Shown in pieces: positions 1 through 7,726 of a DNA stretch of 64,000 bases; within the stretch, counting starts at the first letter, position 1; each line of letters opens with the position of its first letter. The notes under the pieces were generated by a model. The model searched no databases. It worked only from the letters and a program-made list of their open reading frames with translations, and was not told the DNA's origin. The translations under genes were made by a program, and so were the position numbers. The stretch lies in contig JAKAFP010000002.1 of NCBI GenBank assembly GCA_021825925.1, forward strand, positions 248,001-312,000, read 5' to 3'. Source of the stretch: Chloroflexota bacterium. Its GTDB lineage: Bacteria; Chloroflexota; Anaerolineae; Anaerolineales; Anaerolineaceae.

Positions 1-743
1 TCGCTTTCTACGACTCAACCGGTGAATTCATCTGGCGTTGTACAGGTTCCTTGATCAGCCCCACCAAATTACTGACCGCCGGCCACTGCGCAGATGTCGC
101 AGAAGGCGCTGCTTCAGCCCGTGTCTGGTTCCAGCAAAACGCTGGCGGAAATTATGACCCAGCCCTAGGCTATGATCCGATCACCGGGTATGCAGACAGC
201 TGCGCACCAGGAACGTTGGGCACGCTCTGCGCCACATCTAGCAAAATTTACAATTATGGTTTTGCCAACTTTGCCGGATTCCCAAACACACATGATGTCG
301 GTCTGGTGATCTTGGATCAAGAAATTGCCATGCCAGCCTATGGCGAACTTCCGACTGCCGGAACCCTCGATGGCCTTGATAAGGCTCGTGGACAGAAAGA
401 CACCATCTTTACGGTCAGCGGATACGGTCTTACTTACAGCACCAACGTCAAGGATGCCAACCCCAATATTTCCTATCGCATCAGATTGATGGCCACTTCC
501 ACCCTGGTCAACCTGGGGAGCAAATACACAGACGGCTACAACCTTCAAACCCAGGGCAACGGTGATGGCCGCGGCGGCACCTGCTCTGGCGATTCCGGTG
601 GACCCGTCTTTTTGGGCGGCCCCGAATCCAATCTGATCGTGGCCGTAACCTCCTTTGGCAAGAACGATATCTGCCGCGGGACGGACTTCAGCTACCGAAT
701 TGATCGCCAGGAAGTGCTGGACTGGATCAACAGCCAGAATTAA
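1..743 (+). CDS. trypsin-like serine protease (S1 family), 5' end outside window
   Basis: Secreted-type S1 peptidase fragment. The frame is open from the first full codon (base 3), so the true start lies upstream. The catalytic triad is readable: His in LTAGHC (codon 84-86), Asp in HDVGLVIL (codon 294-296) and Ser in GDSGGP (codon 594-596). Several cysteines flank these, as in disulfide-bonded trypsin folds. The N-terminal signal or propeptide cannot be seen. The gene ends in a strong hairpin terminator, so it is the last gene of its unit. Substrate specificity cannot be told. Confidence 0.9.
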   Translation, partial: AFYDSTGEFIWRCTGSLISPTKLLTAGHCADVAEGAASARVWFQQNAGGNYDPALGYDPITGYADSCAPGTLGTLCATSSKIYNYGFANFAGFPNTHDVGLVILDQEIAMPAYGELPTAGTLDGLDKARGQKDTIFTVSGYGLTYSTNVKDANPNISYRIRLMATSTLVNLGSKYTDGYNLQTQGNGDGRGGTCSGDSGGPVFLGGPESNLIVAVTSFGKNDICRGTDFSYRIDRQEVLDWINSQN

Positions 744-760
744 TTATCGTTTTAGTCCTG

Positions 761-790
761 AACAGACCGGCTTTTAGCCGGTCTGTTTTT
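761..790 (+). terminator. Rho-independent terminator after the protease gene
   Basis: A 12-bp GC-containing stem (761-772 paired with 776-787) with a 3-nt loop, followed by a T run, 18 bases after the protease stop codon. Confidence 0.9.
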
Positions 791-990
791 AATTACTACT
801 TGGAGAATAAATCACAAAGTTGTTGATTTATGTTACTTGGACTGAATAATAATAGACACCGACAGGTCAATGTCGATGTCCTAGGATAAATTATCAAAGT
901 GAAAGATAGTTATAGAGTAAAATAAAATTTCTCGAGGTTCTTAAAAACAAGCTAAAAAATAAATTGTACCAAAACGATTTTCGATATAAA
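788..990. other. AT-rich gap without a gene
   Basis: The space between the protease terminator and the next minus-strand terminator is AT-rich. I see no open frame, RNA fold or repeat here that I can support. Confidence 0.5.
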
Positions 991-1021
991 AGGGCGATTA
1001 GTTCAGATTTTCCAATCGCCC
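991..1021 (-). terminator. hairpin terminator downstream of the triple-repeat lipoprotein
   Basis: AGGGCGATT (991-999) pairs with AATCGCCC (1014-1021). Read on the minus strand the stem is followed by a TTTTATAT tract, fitting a terminator about 110 bases past the stop of the 1131-2066 gene. Confidence 0.6.
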
Positions 1022-1130
1022 CTATTTATTAAATTACGAAATGCAATTTTCATAACCATCGTTAGAAAATAAGATATTTTTGTGTCAGATAATTTTGTTT
1101 ACCTTCAAATATAATTCTAAGTCACACCGA

Positions 1131-2066
1131 TTATTCATTTACCTTTACTACTTCACAGGATGTCGATAAACCATAATCATTTTCAGAAACTTGAATATAG
1201 AATTGTCCATCTGAATTACCATTAGCAATTATTGAATCAAACCCACCCGTTACATCACTCAGACGTTCCCAATAACATCCTTCTTCATTACCTTTATATC
1301 TCCCTGGTTCAATATCGCGACCAATCAGATACATTCCAGGATTAAGGGATTCAGGATAAGCCGTTGATAATGGTTCAATTGTTTCCAACAAAGTGGCTTC
1401 ACATGAAATAGAAAATGCGTAATCATTTTCCTTTAATTTAACATAAAATTGTCCATAGGAATTGCCATTAGATATAATCCCATTAAAATCCCCCGATAAA
1501 TCTTTCAATCTTTCCCAATAACAACCTTCTTCCTTACTAAAATATATTCCCGGTTTTATATCAATTCCAACAAGGTACATTCCTTGAGTAATCACTTGGG
1601 GGAATTCTAATGCTGGTTCTGGCAGAGGATTGAGGAGTAATACAGAGCAAGATGATGTAAAAGCAGCGTCTGTTTCATTGATACTGACATAGAATTGACC
1701 GTCTGCATTACCGTTGGCTATGATAGCATCAAAACTTCCAGACAAATCTTTTAATCTTTCCCAATAGCACCCCTCTTCTTGACCCTTATAAAGGCCTGGC
1801 CTCATTTCAGTTCCAATAAGGTGTGTTCCCGAGGGTATTAGGTTTGGATTTGGAGTTGCGGTTGGAGTATTTGTAGGTTCAGGTGTATTGGTTGGTTTCG
1901 GGGTTGCTGTGAAATTATTGGTGTTTGAAGATTTATTTTCTTGCTGATTAGTTGAATTATTGGATGCAGAAAGGTTTGTAGTTGTACTTGTACCACAGGC
2001 AATTGATATGCAGACTACTAAACTCACAAATATGATTAATGGATTTAATCGAATAACAAATTTCAT
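1131..2066 (-). CDS. lipoprotein with three tandem ~75-residue repeats
   Basis: Predicted surface lipoprotein of 311 residues. A signal peptide ends in a lipobox-like SIAC with Cys24. A low-complexity Ser/Asn/Gln stretch and a Thr/Pro linker follow (about 30-76). Three near-identical repeats then cover about 78-144, 158-226 and 241-307. Each has the pattern G-x-x-L-[IV]-G-x-[DE]-[IM]-x-P-G-x-Y, then EEGCYWERL, then [IN]-NGN..GQFY and a closing S-C. Each repeat has two Cys, probably one disulfide. Similar repeats occur singly in secreted proteins of Chloroflexota and Actinomycetota, to my knowledge without an assigned function. The gene is clearly more AT-rich than its neighbours, suggesting transfer or recent repeat expansion. 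An SD-like GGGAG precedes the ATG. Confidence 0.8.
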   Translation of the reverse strand: MKFVIRLNPLIIFVSLVVCISIACGTSTTTNLSASNNSTNQQENKSSNTNNFTATPKPTNTPEPTNTPTATPNPNLIPSGTHLIGTEMRPGLYKGQEEGCYWERLKDLSGSFDAIIANGNADGQFYVSINETDAAFTSSCSVLLLNPLPEPALEFPQVITQGMYLVGIDIKPGIYFSKEEGCYWERLKDLSGDFNGIISNGNSYGQFYVKLKENDYAFSISCEATLLETIEPLSTAYPESLNPGMYLIGRDIEPGRYKGNEEGCYWERLSDVTGGFDSIIANGNSDGQFYIQVSENDYGLSTSCEVVKVNE

Positions 2067-2417
2067 TCATCTCTCCCTCTTATTAGAAATATTTTATAGG
2101 AAAATCTGATTTTTTTCCTTTATCAAGTTTTTTATAAATAATAATTATTATAGAACAATTCCACGATCTAAAGTGTCTCAACTGAGTTGTGCATTCTTTA
2201 ACCAAAAGTGACTTTTACCACCATTTCCACAAATCAAATAGTACTTATTGAGTGAACACGATTCGGTAAGGATGTATATACATTTTGCGGTTCATTAGTT
2301 TGCAGCCGCCTAAATCTGGGTCCAAAAAAAGGACAATCCCTTCATTCTCACCGAACACAAACCAATTAATAACAAAAACATCGACCAAATATCTGTCGAT
2401 GTCATTCTTGAAATGAG
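2067..2417. other. AT-rich intergenic stretch upstream of the repeat lipoprotein
   Basis: No gene is supported here. A minus-strand TATAAT lies at 2147-2152, about 80 bases before the lipoprotein start, but its -35 (CACTTT) is poor. The open frame that crosses this area into 2499 is only the shadow of the tRNA gene. Confidence 0.4.
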
Positions 2418-2489
2418 TGGCGAGGGTGGGATTTGAACCCACATCCAATGGCTTATGAGTCCACTGCTCCACCGTTGAGCTACCTCGCC
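2418..2489 (-). tRNA. tRNA with CAU anticodon (elongator Met or Ile2)
   Basis: A 72-nt cloverleaf. The acceptor stem GGCGAGG/CCTCGCC is perfect. The D arm is GCTC/GAGC with a 7-nt loop, and the T arm is GTGGG/CCCAC with loop TTCAAAT. The anticodon loop is CTCATAA, with the CAT anticodon at 2455-2457. The discriminator base is A and no CCA is encoded. The anticodon stem is weak: G27-U43 wobble and an A31/G39 mismatch. The paired first base of the acceptor argues against initiator tRNA. Sequence alone does not let me choose between elongator tRNA-Met and lysidine-modified tRNA-Ile2. Confidence 0.9.
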
Positions 2490-2499
2490 AACGGCTCAA

Positions 2500-2528
2500 A
2501 TCTTACTATAAGGCACTTGTTTTGTCAA
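2500..2528 (-). promoter_or_regulatory. sigma-70-type promoter of the tRNA gene
   Basis: TTGACA (2523-2528 on the minus strand), a 17-base spacer, and TAAGAT (2500-2505). The -10 box lies 10 bases upstream of the mature tRNA 5' end. Confidence 0.85.
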
Positions 2529-2608
2529 CGAAATCGGGTTTGATTATTGCTTTATCACTTATTTTTTGGTGGGTTCAACCCTGAACTCACCCGATCACGT
2601 TGAAAAGA

Positions 2609-2640
2609 AAAAAGTTCCAACCGATCGGCTGGAACTTTTT
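2609..2640 (-). terminator. terminator after the Thr/Pro-rich secreted protein
   Basis: AAAGTTCCA (2611-2619) pairs with TGGAACTTT (2630-2638), with an inner CCGATCGG palindrome. T-rich flanks on both sides would let it work in either direction. It sits 17 bases past the stop of the minus-strand gene. Confidence 0.8.
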
Positions 2641-2656
2641 TTGATATTAGCAACCT

Positions 2657-3235
2657 CTACTGTCTACTCATTTGGGTTGGACCAGTTACCGGCGGTTTCG
2701 CGGTTGGTTTTGGTGTCGGCGTTCGCGTGGGTGTCGCGGAGGGTTTCAGAGTCGCGGTCGGATTAGAAGCATTACTATAGCTGCCAAACAGTGCATAAAT
2801 TCCACCCGGTTGAGCGTTCGTACAAGCCATAAATTCGCCTTCTGCATCGGGGTACCACATAAAAAAGGTCTTCGCAGGAATCCATTGTCCATTATCCAGC
2901 ATATAAATGCGTCCAGTCCATCCAAATTGCCCGCCGTGGAAGGGGTGGCAAATCATTCCCTTATTGGTGGCTTCTACTTCTTCGCCTAAAAGCTGCAAAT
3001 AGCTTTTTGGTGGTTTAACTTTGGAGAGATCTCCACCCGAATCTTGGCCACTGGTCCAATCGCCATCAGCGACCCCCACAACAGGGAGCGCAGTGGATGT
3101 CGGTGTTGGTGTGGAAGTCGATCCACCCGGATTGTTATTGGTTTGCTGGTTTGCCTGGACGCTTTGAAGGACGCCTGTAACAGCCAACCCCATCACCATA
3201 AAGATAGCAAGAACAACGAAATAGAATCTTTTCAT
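2657..3235 (-). CDS. secreted protein with Thr/Pro-rich C-terminus, unknown function
   Basis: 192 residues; not recognised. The start was placed at ATG 3235 because a strong GGAGGGG precedes it and the hydrophobic signal segment (about residues 3-22) begins directly after. Longer in-frame starts upstream lack this. After cleavage comes an Asn/Gln-rich and Thr/Ser/Pro linker, then a compact domain (about 55-145) rich in Trp and Gly and with two Cys. The last ~40 residues are Pro/Thr repeats (TPTRTPTPKPT type). Such tails usually act as extended spacers or wall-embedding stalks. Flanked by a terminator and radC, it looks monocistronic. Confidence 0.7.
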   Translation of the reverse strand: MKRFYFVVLAIFMVMGLAVTGVLQSVQANQQTNNNPGGSTSTPTPTSTALPVVGVADGDWTSGQDSGGDLSKVKPPKSYLQLLGEEVEATNKGMICHPFHGGQFGWTGRIYMLDNGQWIPAKTFFMWYPDAEGEFMACTNAQPGGIYALFGSYSNASNPTATLKPSATPTRTPTPKPTAKPPVTGPTQMSRQ

Positions 3236-3406
3236 TACCCCTCCAAAGGTTGTATAAGTTAGATTAAAATATTTTAACATTATCATCATTTTTCGAAAAG
3301 CTTCCATCAATGTCTAGAGTAATACCAATCCCATTTTTCAAATAAGACTGGCTTTTTTCACCCCTAACTCGAGTTTTCCTTGTGATTCGAAGGGAAAAGA
3401 TACTGA

Positions 3407-4111
3407 TCAACCAAACCCCAACCCTTTCTCCTTCATGGAGATAAAGCAGTTGTTACCGATCACCAAATGGTCCAACACTTCTACATCCAACAATTTACCA
3501 GACTGAACAGCCACCCGCGTCAGTGTCACATCTTCGGGGCTGGGTGATGGGTCGCCGCTGGGATGATTGTGTGCAAGGATGATCCCCGCCGCAGATCGCT
3601 GCAATGCCCCTCTAAAGAGCTCACCCACCCTCACCATGGAAGCATTTAATGAGCCAACATACACTTTTTCCACCCCAATCTTGCGGTTGCGTGTGTCCAG
3701 CAGGATCACCCATAAGTTTTCCTGCACCAGTCCTTGCATATCGTAGCGGATCAATTCCGCGGCGTCTTCAGGGCTGTTGATGGCAGCACTCAGATCAGGG
3801 TTCTCCTTCTTCAACCTGATTCCCAGTTCGATGGCAGCCTTGATCTGTGCCGCCTTGGCCGGACCCACACCGTGGATGTTGCAAACTTGCGCAAAACTGG
3901 CCTTCTGAATGCCCGCCAATCCACCCAGATCATCGAGGATCTTTTGTGCAAGCTGCACAGAATTCAAGCCTGTTACGCCTACACGAAGCAAGATGGCTAG
4001 CAGCTCGGCCTTGCTCAAGGCTTCTGGCCCGCTTTTCTCCAACCTTTCCCGCGGACGTTCGTCTGCAGACAGGTCGGTAATCCGATATGCCGCCGGGGAT
4101 TCTCTCACCAT
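3407..4111 (-). CDS. radC: RadC family JAB/MPN protein
   Basis: 234 residues, the usual RadC length. The N-terminal part (about 15-105) holds the helix-hairpin-helix-like UPF0758 region (HGVGPAKAAQIKAAIELG). The C-terminal JAB1/MPN domain carries the metalloprotease-like zinc motif HNHPSGDPSPS plus a distal Asp. The family was named for a radiation-sensitivity locus but its biochemical role is unsettled, and a direct DNA-repair role is not established. An SD GGAGG lies 6 bases before the ATG. It stands alone between a secreted-protein gene and a repeat-bearing gap. Confidence 0.93.
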   Translation of the reverse strand: MVRESPAAYRITDLSADERPRERLEKSGPEALSKAELLAILLRVGVTGLNSVQLAQKILDDLGGLAGIQKASFAQVCNIHGVGPAKAAQIKAAIELGIRLKKENPDLSAAINSPEDAAELIRYDMQGLVQENLWVILLDTRNRKIGVEKVYVGSLNASMVRVGELFRGALQRSAAGIILAHNHPSGDPSPSPEDVTLTRVAVQSGKLLDVEVLDHLVIGNNCFISMKEKGLGFG

Positions 4112-4177
4112 TTCACCCTCCTGATATGGCTAACAATTACTTCCTAGTTGAAAACAAGAACCTTATAAAACTTTACT

Positions 4178-4268
4178 TGCCCTCTCCCCTGATCTCATTT
4201 CAATTTCAAACTCCAAATTGCCTTTACCCCTCTCCCATGCCTGGGAGAGGAGATGGGGTCAGGGTATT
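4178..4268. repeat. palindromic, REP-like intergenic element
   Basis: CCTCTCCC (4229-4236) pairs with GGGAGAGG (4243-4250) around a 6-nt loop, flanked by CCCTCTCCCCTGATCTC upstream and GATGGGGTCAGGGT downstream. This resembles the dispersed CCCTCTCCC/GGGAGAGGG palindromes found between genes in many environmental genomes. Only one copy is visible here, so repetition is inferred. Confidence 0.4.
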
Positions 4269-4359
4269 CAAAAATTTCTACTAGTTTATAGCAAATGTCT
4301 GGCAAAACCGCAAGCATGCCAGCTCGCAGCCACGGCTTTATCTCATCCACGGGCAACCA

Positions 4360-4368
4360 TGCTATAAT
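4360..4368 (+). promoter_or_regulatory. extended -10 promoter of the zinc-ribbon gene
   Basis: TGCTATAAT, a perfect extended -10 box, 20 bases before the ATG at 4388. No clear -35 is present, as is common with extended -10 promoters. Confidence 0.6.
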
Positions 4369-4387
4369 TTCTCCATCGGAGAATGAT

Positions 4388-4927
4388 ATGAATTTTGATC
4401 CGGCAGTCCTCAAGCAAATCACCCTCATCGGCACCGGCTTCGCGGTGGCCTTTTTGGCTGCCTTGTGGCTGAGCCTTATCTTTTGGGCGTTTCGTGACAT
4501 CCGCACCCGCACCCGCGACAATTTCATGCGTGTACTGGCGGTGGTGGTGGTCGCCCTGCTCTTTTTGCCAGGTATTCTGATCTACATGATCCTTCGGCCA
4601 GCCAAGACGCTTGAAGAAGAATATCAACACTCCCTTGAAGAAGAGGCGTTGCTGCAATCCATTGAAGATTCTGCCATTTGTCCTGGCTGCAGCCGCCGCG
4701 TGGATTCTGAATGGCTGGCCTGTCCAAGCTGCCACACCCGTCTCAAAAAGAAATGCGAACACTGCGGAAAAACTATTGATCTTCCCTGGAATCTCTGTCC
4801 ATGGTGCGAAACCCCGGTCACCGGCATGCGCAAAGAAGCCCCTGTGATCCTTCAGACCCAGGAACCCGAACCTCAGCCGCGTCAGAAAACCCTTCTTGAT
4901 GACGACACTTTTTACTCTCACCCATAA
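4388..4927 (+). CDS. membrane-anchored double zinc-ribbon protein
   Basis: 179 residues from ATG 4388, chosen because GGAG lies just upstream and an extended -10 sits at the right distance; the longer frame upstream crosses the promoter. Two transmembrane helices (about 12-35 and 48-68) are followed by a charged Glu-rich segment. Two CxxC..CxxC zinc ribbons then follow (CPGC/CPSC and CEHC/CPWC, about 96-145) with a disordered Pro/Gln tail. The domain order is typical of small bacterial zinc-ribbon membrane proteins of unknown role. It leads a tight run into the PfkB kinase and parAB. Confidence 0.8.
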   Translation: MNFDPAVLKQITLIGTGFAVAFLAALWLSLIFWAFRDIRTRTRDNFMRVLAVVVVALLFLPGILIYMILRPAKTLEEEYQHSLEEEALLQSIEDSAICPGCSRRVDSEWLACPSCHTRLKKKCEHCGKTIDLPWNLCPWCETPVTGMRKEAPVILQTQEPEPQPRQKTLLDDDTFYSHP

Positions 4928-4945
4928 GCCGGGATCAACGCATTC

Positions 4946-5809
4946 ATGTCCGAATTAACCAACTTACAACCTATTGATTATTTGATGATTGGCCACATCA
5001 CGCAGGATCTCACCCCTCAGGGGCCTGCCTTGGGTGGTACTGCCTCTTACGCCGCCCTGACTGCCGTTTCCTTCGGCTTACGCGTGGGCATCGTTACGTC
5101 CTGCCGGGCTGATCTTAACCTCGATATCTTTGATGATATAACCATCTTGCGTAAAGATGCCGAACAAAACTCAACCTTCATCAACACCCACACGCCTGCT
5201 GGTCGCATTCAACATATCAAAGGCGTTGCCGAAACCATCCATCTCGCAGATATTCCCGCCGTCTGGCGTGATGCCCCCATTGTCCACCTGGGACCGATCG
5301 TGCATGAGATAGCCAATGACATCGCTGACGCCTTCCCCCATGCCATCATCGGGGTCACTCCCCAGGGTTGGCTGCGGATTTGGGATCAGGACGGCCTGGT
5401 ATCTTACAAACGCTGGGATGATGCCTCAGAGGTACTCAGTCATGCCAGTGTTGTGATCATGAGCATCGAAGATGTGCAGGGCGATGAAGACGTGGTCAGT
5501 GAATTCGCTGGGCTTGTGCCGGTGCTGGTGGTCACCGAAGGGGCAGCCGGTTGTCGCGTCTATTGGAATGGCGACCAGCGCAATTTCCGTCCTCCGCAAG
5601 TCAATGAAGTGGATCCTGTCGGTGCAGGAGATATTTTTGCCACTTCCTTCTTTATCCGTTATCAGGCGACCCGCGATCCGTGGGAATCTGCCCGCTTTGC
5701 CACTTTGTTGGCAGCCAATTCCGTCACCCGCAAGACTCTTGCCGGAGTGCCTACCAAAGAGGAAGTAAATCAATTTATGACTGAAATTATCGAGTTGAAG
5801 GCCCTATGA
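4946..5809 (+). CDS. PfkB/ribokinase-family carbohydrate kinase
   Basis: 287 residues. The Gly-rich N-terminal substrate region (GGTASYAA) and the C-terminal PfkB signature DPVGAGDIFATSF, with the catalytic-base Asp of GAGD, are both intact. The family phosphorylates sugars or nucleosides with ATP. It is short relative to ribokinases (about 300-310) and the substrate cannot be assigned. Its stop codon overlaps the parA start by 4 bp, so the two are translationally coupled. The functional link to chromosome partition is not obvious. Confidence 0.85.
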   Translation: MSELTNLQPIDYLMIGHITQDLTPQGPALGGTASYAALTAVSFGLRVGIVTSCRADLNLDIFDDITILRKDAEQNSTFINTHTPAGRIQHIKGVAETIHLADIPAVWRDAPIVHLGPIVHEIANDIADAFPHAIIGVTPQGWLRIWDQDGLVSYKRWDDASEVLSHASVVIMSIEDVQGDEDVVSEFAGLVPVLVVTEGAAGCRVYWNGDQRNFRPPQVNEVDPVGAGDIFATSFFIRYQATRDPWESARFATLLAANSVTRKTLAGVPTKEEVNQFMTEIIELKAL

Positions 5810-6597
5810 CCAAAATATATACGCTGGTAAATCAAAAAGGCGGGGTTGGCAAAACCACCACCGCCATCAACCTGGGAGCCTATCTCGGCCAATTCGGTCA
5901 GCGTGTGCTCTTGATTGACCTCGATGCACAGGCCAATGCCACCTCATCCCTTGGTATTGACAAGTACACCGTTAAAAAAGGCACCTACGAGGTTCTGATC
6001 GGATCAGAACCCATCCTGCCCCACATTCTGCATAACCCCAAGTTGAAAATATCCTTGCTGCCATCATCACCCTCTCTGGCAGGCGCCGAAGTGGAGTTGA
6101 TTGATCTACCCAAACGCGAGTTCAAACTGCGTGAGGCCATCCTCCCGGCCATTGAAAGATATGATTACATTCTGATAGACTGTCCGCCCTCCCTGAGTCT
6201 GCTCACCGTGAACGGATTGATGGCCGCCCGTGACGGTGTGATCATCCCAGTGCAGTGTGAATACCTGGCGCTTGAAGGCGTTGGGCAGCTCACCCAGACC
6301 CTTAATCGCATCCGCGCCTCTCTCTATCCCGAAATGAAGGTCAGAGGGGTTGTCTTGACCATGTATGACAGCCGCACCAACCTTTCCACTGATGTCGTCA
6401 AGGAAGTTAAAAAATTCTTCCCAAATCAGGTCATGTCATCGGTCATTCCGCGGTCCATCAGGCTGGCAGAAGCCCCTTCCTACGGGCTGCCAATTGCCAA
6501 CTATGCCCCAGAGGCTGCTTCAGCAAAATCGTATGCCGCCCTGGCTCGTGAAATTTTGCTGCAGGATGGCGTAAAAGTAATTACAGATCAAGAATAG
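5806..6597 (+). CDS. parA: chromosome partitioning ATPase ParA (Soj)
   Basis: 263 residues. The deviant Walker A motif KGGVGKTT lies at residues 11-18 and defines the ParA/MinD class. The Walker B-like region is LIDCPPSLSLL. ParA dimers bind DNA nonspecifically with ATP and are released by ParB, moving the ParB-parS origin complex. Start ATG overlaps the PfkB gene by 4 bp, and the stop is 10 bases before parB. No N-terminal HTH is present, matching chromosomal Soj rather than plasmid ParA. Confidence 0.96.
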   Translation: MTKIYTLVNQKGGVGKTTTAINLGAYLGQFGQRVLLIDLDAQANATSSLGIDKYTVKKGTYEVLIGSEPILPHILHNPKLKISLLPSSPSLAGAEVELIDLPKREFKLREAILPAIERYDYILIDCPPSLSLLTVNGLMAARDGVIIPVQCEYLALEGVGQLTQTLNRIRASLYPEMKVRGVVLTMYDSRTNLSTDVVKEVKKFFPNQVMSSVIPRSIRLAEAPSYGLPIANYAPEAASAKSYAALAREILLQDGVKVITDQE

Positions 6598-6607
6598 GCA
6601 GGTACTT

Positions 6608-7465
6608 ATGGCAGTTCGCAAAGGTGGTTTAGGTAAAGGTTTGGATGCACTCATTCCAGGGGAATTTTCGTCTACCCCTACTCCCTCGGATTCATTTGTC
6701 TTAACTGAAAGCATCATACCCAATCCGCGCCAACCCCGTGATTCCATGAACCCGGATGATCTGCAGGATCTGGCAAATTCGATCCGTGAACACGGTATCA
6801 TCCAGCCGCTGATCGTGACGCACGAACCCATGTCTGACACCTACATCCTCATCGCGGGTGAACGACGCTTGCAAGCTGCCAAATTGGTCGGCCTTGAAAA
6901 AGTGCCCGTGGTCATCCGTACTGCCACAGATCAAGAAAGACTGGAACTGGCGCTGATCGAGAACGTTCAGCGTGCCGACCTCTCTCCGCTTGAAACTGCA
7001 GAAGCCTACCGAAAATTGGCGGATGAATTCAATCTGTCGCACGAAGAGATCGCCGTACAGGTTGGCAAAGGCCGTGTCGCCATCACCAACACCATGCGCC
7101 TCTTGAAACTGCCTGATCAAGCCAAAAAAGCCCTTATGGATGGAAGGATCACTGAAGGTCACGGTCGTGCTTTATTGGGTCTTCCCACCCAGCAAGCCCA
7201 GCTGAACGCCTTGCAAACCATTCTCAACCAGGACCTTACCGTCCGTCAGACCGAAGAGCTCATCCGCAAATTGGGCGGACAAAAACCACCTGCGATCCCA
7301 GCCAAAGAAGTTGACCCCAGCGTCAAAGAAATTGAAGAACGGCTTTGTGAGAAGCTTGGCACGCGCGTAACACTCAAGCACGGTCAAAAGGGTGGAACTG
7401 TGACCATCCATTATTATTCAGAAGAAGAACTGAGCAGTCTATTGACCCGCTTGATTCCTGGTTAG
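6608..7465 (+). CDS. parB: chromosome partitioning protein ParB (Spo0J)
   Basis: 285 residues. The N-terminal tail KGGLGKGLDALIPG is the ParA-stimulating peptide. The CTP-binding ParB/Srx domain has GERRLQAAK (84-92) and ENVQRADLSPLE (about 118). The HTH that reads parS follows (about 135-175), then the C-terminal dimerisation domain. No convincing parS (TGTTTCACGTGAAACA) is seen near the genes or elsewhere in the window, so the centromere sites must lie outside. The SD is weak: AGGCAGG shortly before the ATG. Confidence 0.96.
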   Translation: MAVRKGGLGKGLDALIPGEFSSTPTPSDSFVLTESIIPNPRQPRDSMNPDDLQDLANSIREHGIIQPLIVTHEPMSDTYILIAGERRLQAAKLVGLEKVPVVIRTATDQERLELALIENVQRADLSPLETAEAYRKLADEFNLSHEEIAVQVGKGRVAITNTMRLLKLPDQAKKALMDGRITEGHGRALLGLPTQQAQLNALQTILNQDLTVRQTEELIRKLGGQKPPAIPAKEVDPSVKEIEERLCEKLGTRVTLKHGQKGGTVTIHYYSEEELSSLLTRLIPG

Positions 7466-7726
7466 ATCCTGACAGCATATTGGCTAAATGCAAGTTAATA
7501 ATGGGAAATTCCCGACCAATTTATTGATTTTTAATGTAGTCATCCATACAATTAACAATATCGTTAGTTTAATATCACGCTCTTTTTAGTAAATAAAAAT
7601 GAGTCTGATATTGAATGGCATACATGCAGGGTATCGAGGCCAATCATTAATCTGACACCTGAAATTCTGGTTCCACGCCTGGGAGATGCGCTGGTTGAGG
7701 AAGGACTGCTCACCGGCGAACAACTG

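Noticed and set aside
1131..2066. CRISPR or DNA-level tandem repeat in the lipoprotein gene
   Set aside because: The repetition is about 225-240 bases long and in frame, explained by protein domain duplication, not by short direct repeats and spacers.
2245..2499. 84-codon minus-strand open frame
   Set aside because: It contains the tRNA gene; the frame WRGSSTVEQWTHKPLDVGSNPTLAT is the usual translation of a tRNA sequence.
4343..4921. 192-codon minus-strand frame opposite the zinc-ribbon gene
   Set aside because: Shadow of the plus-strand gene, which has a signal (extended -10, SD), membrane helices and paired CxxC motifs.
7599..7655. 18-codon leader peptide from ATG 7599
   Set aside because: It has no amino-acid run or terminator hairpin typical of attenuation, and it may simply be part of a frameshifted kinase start.
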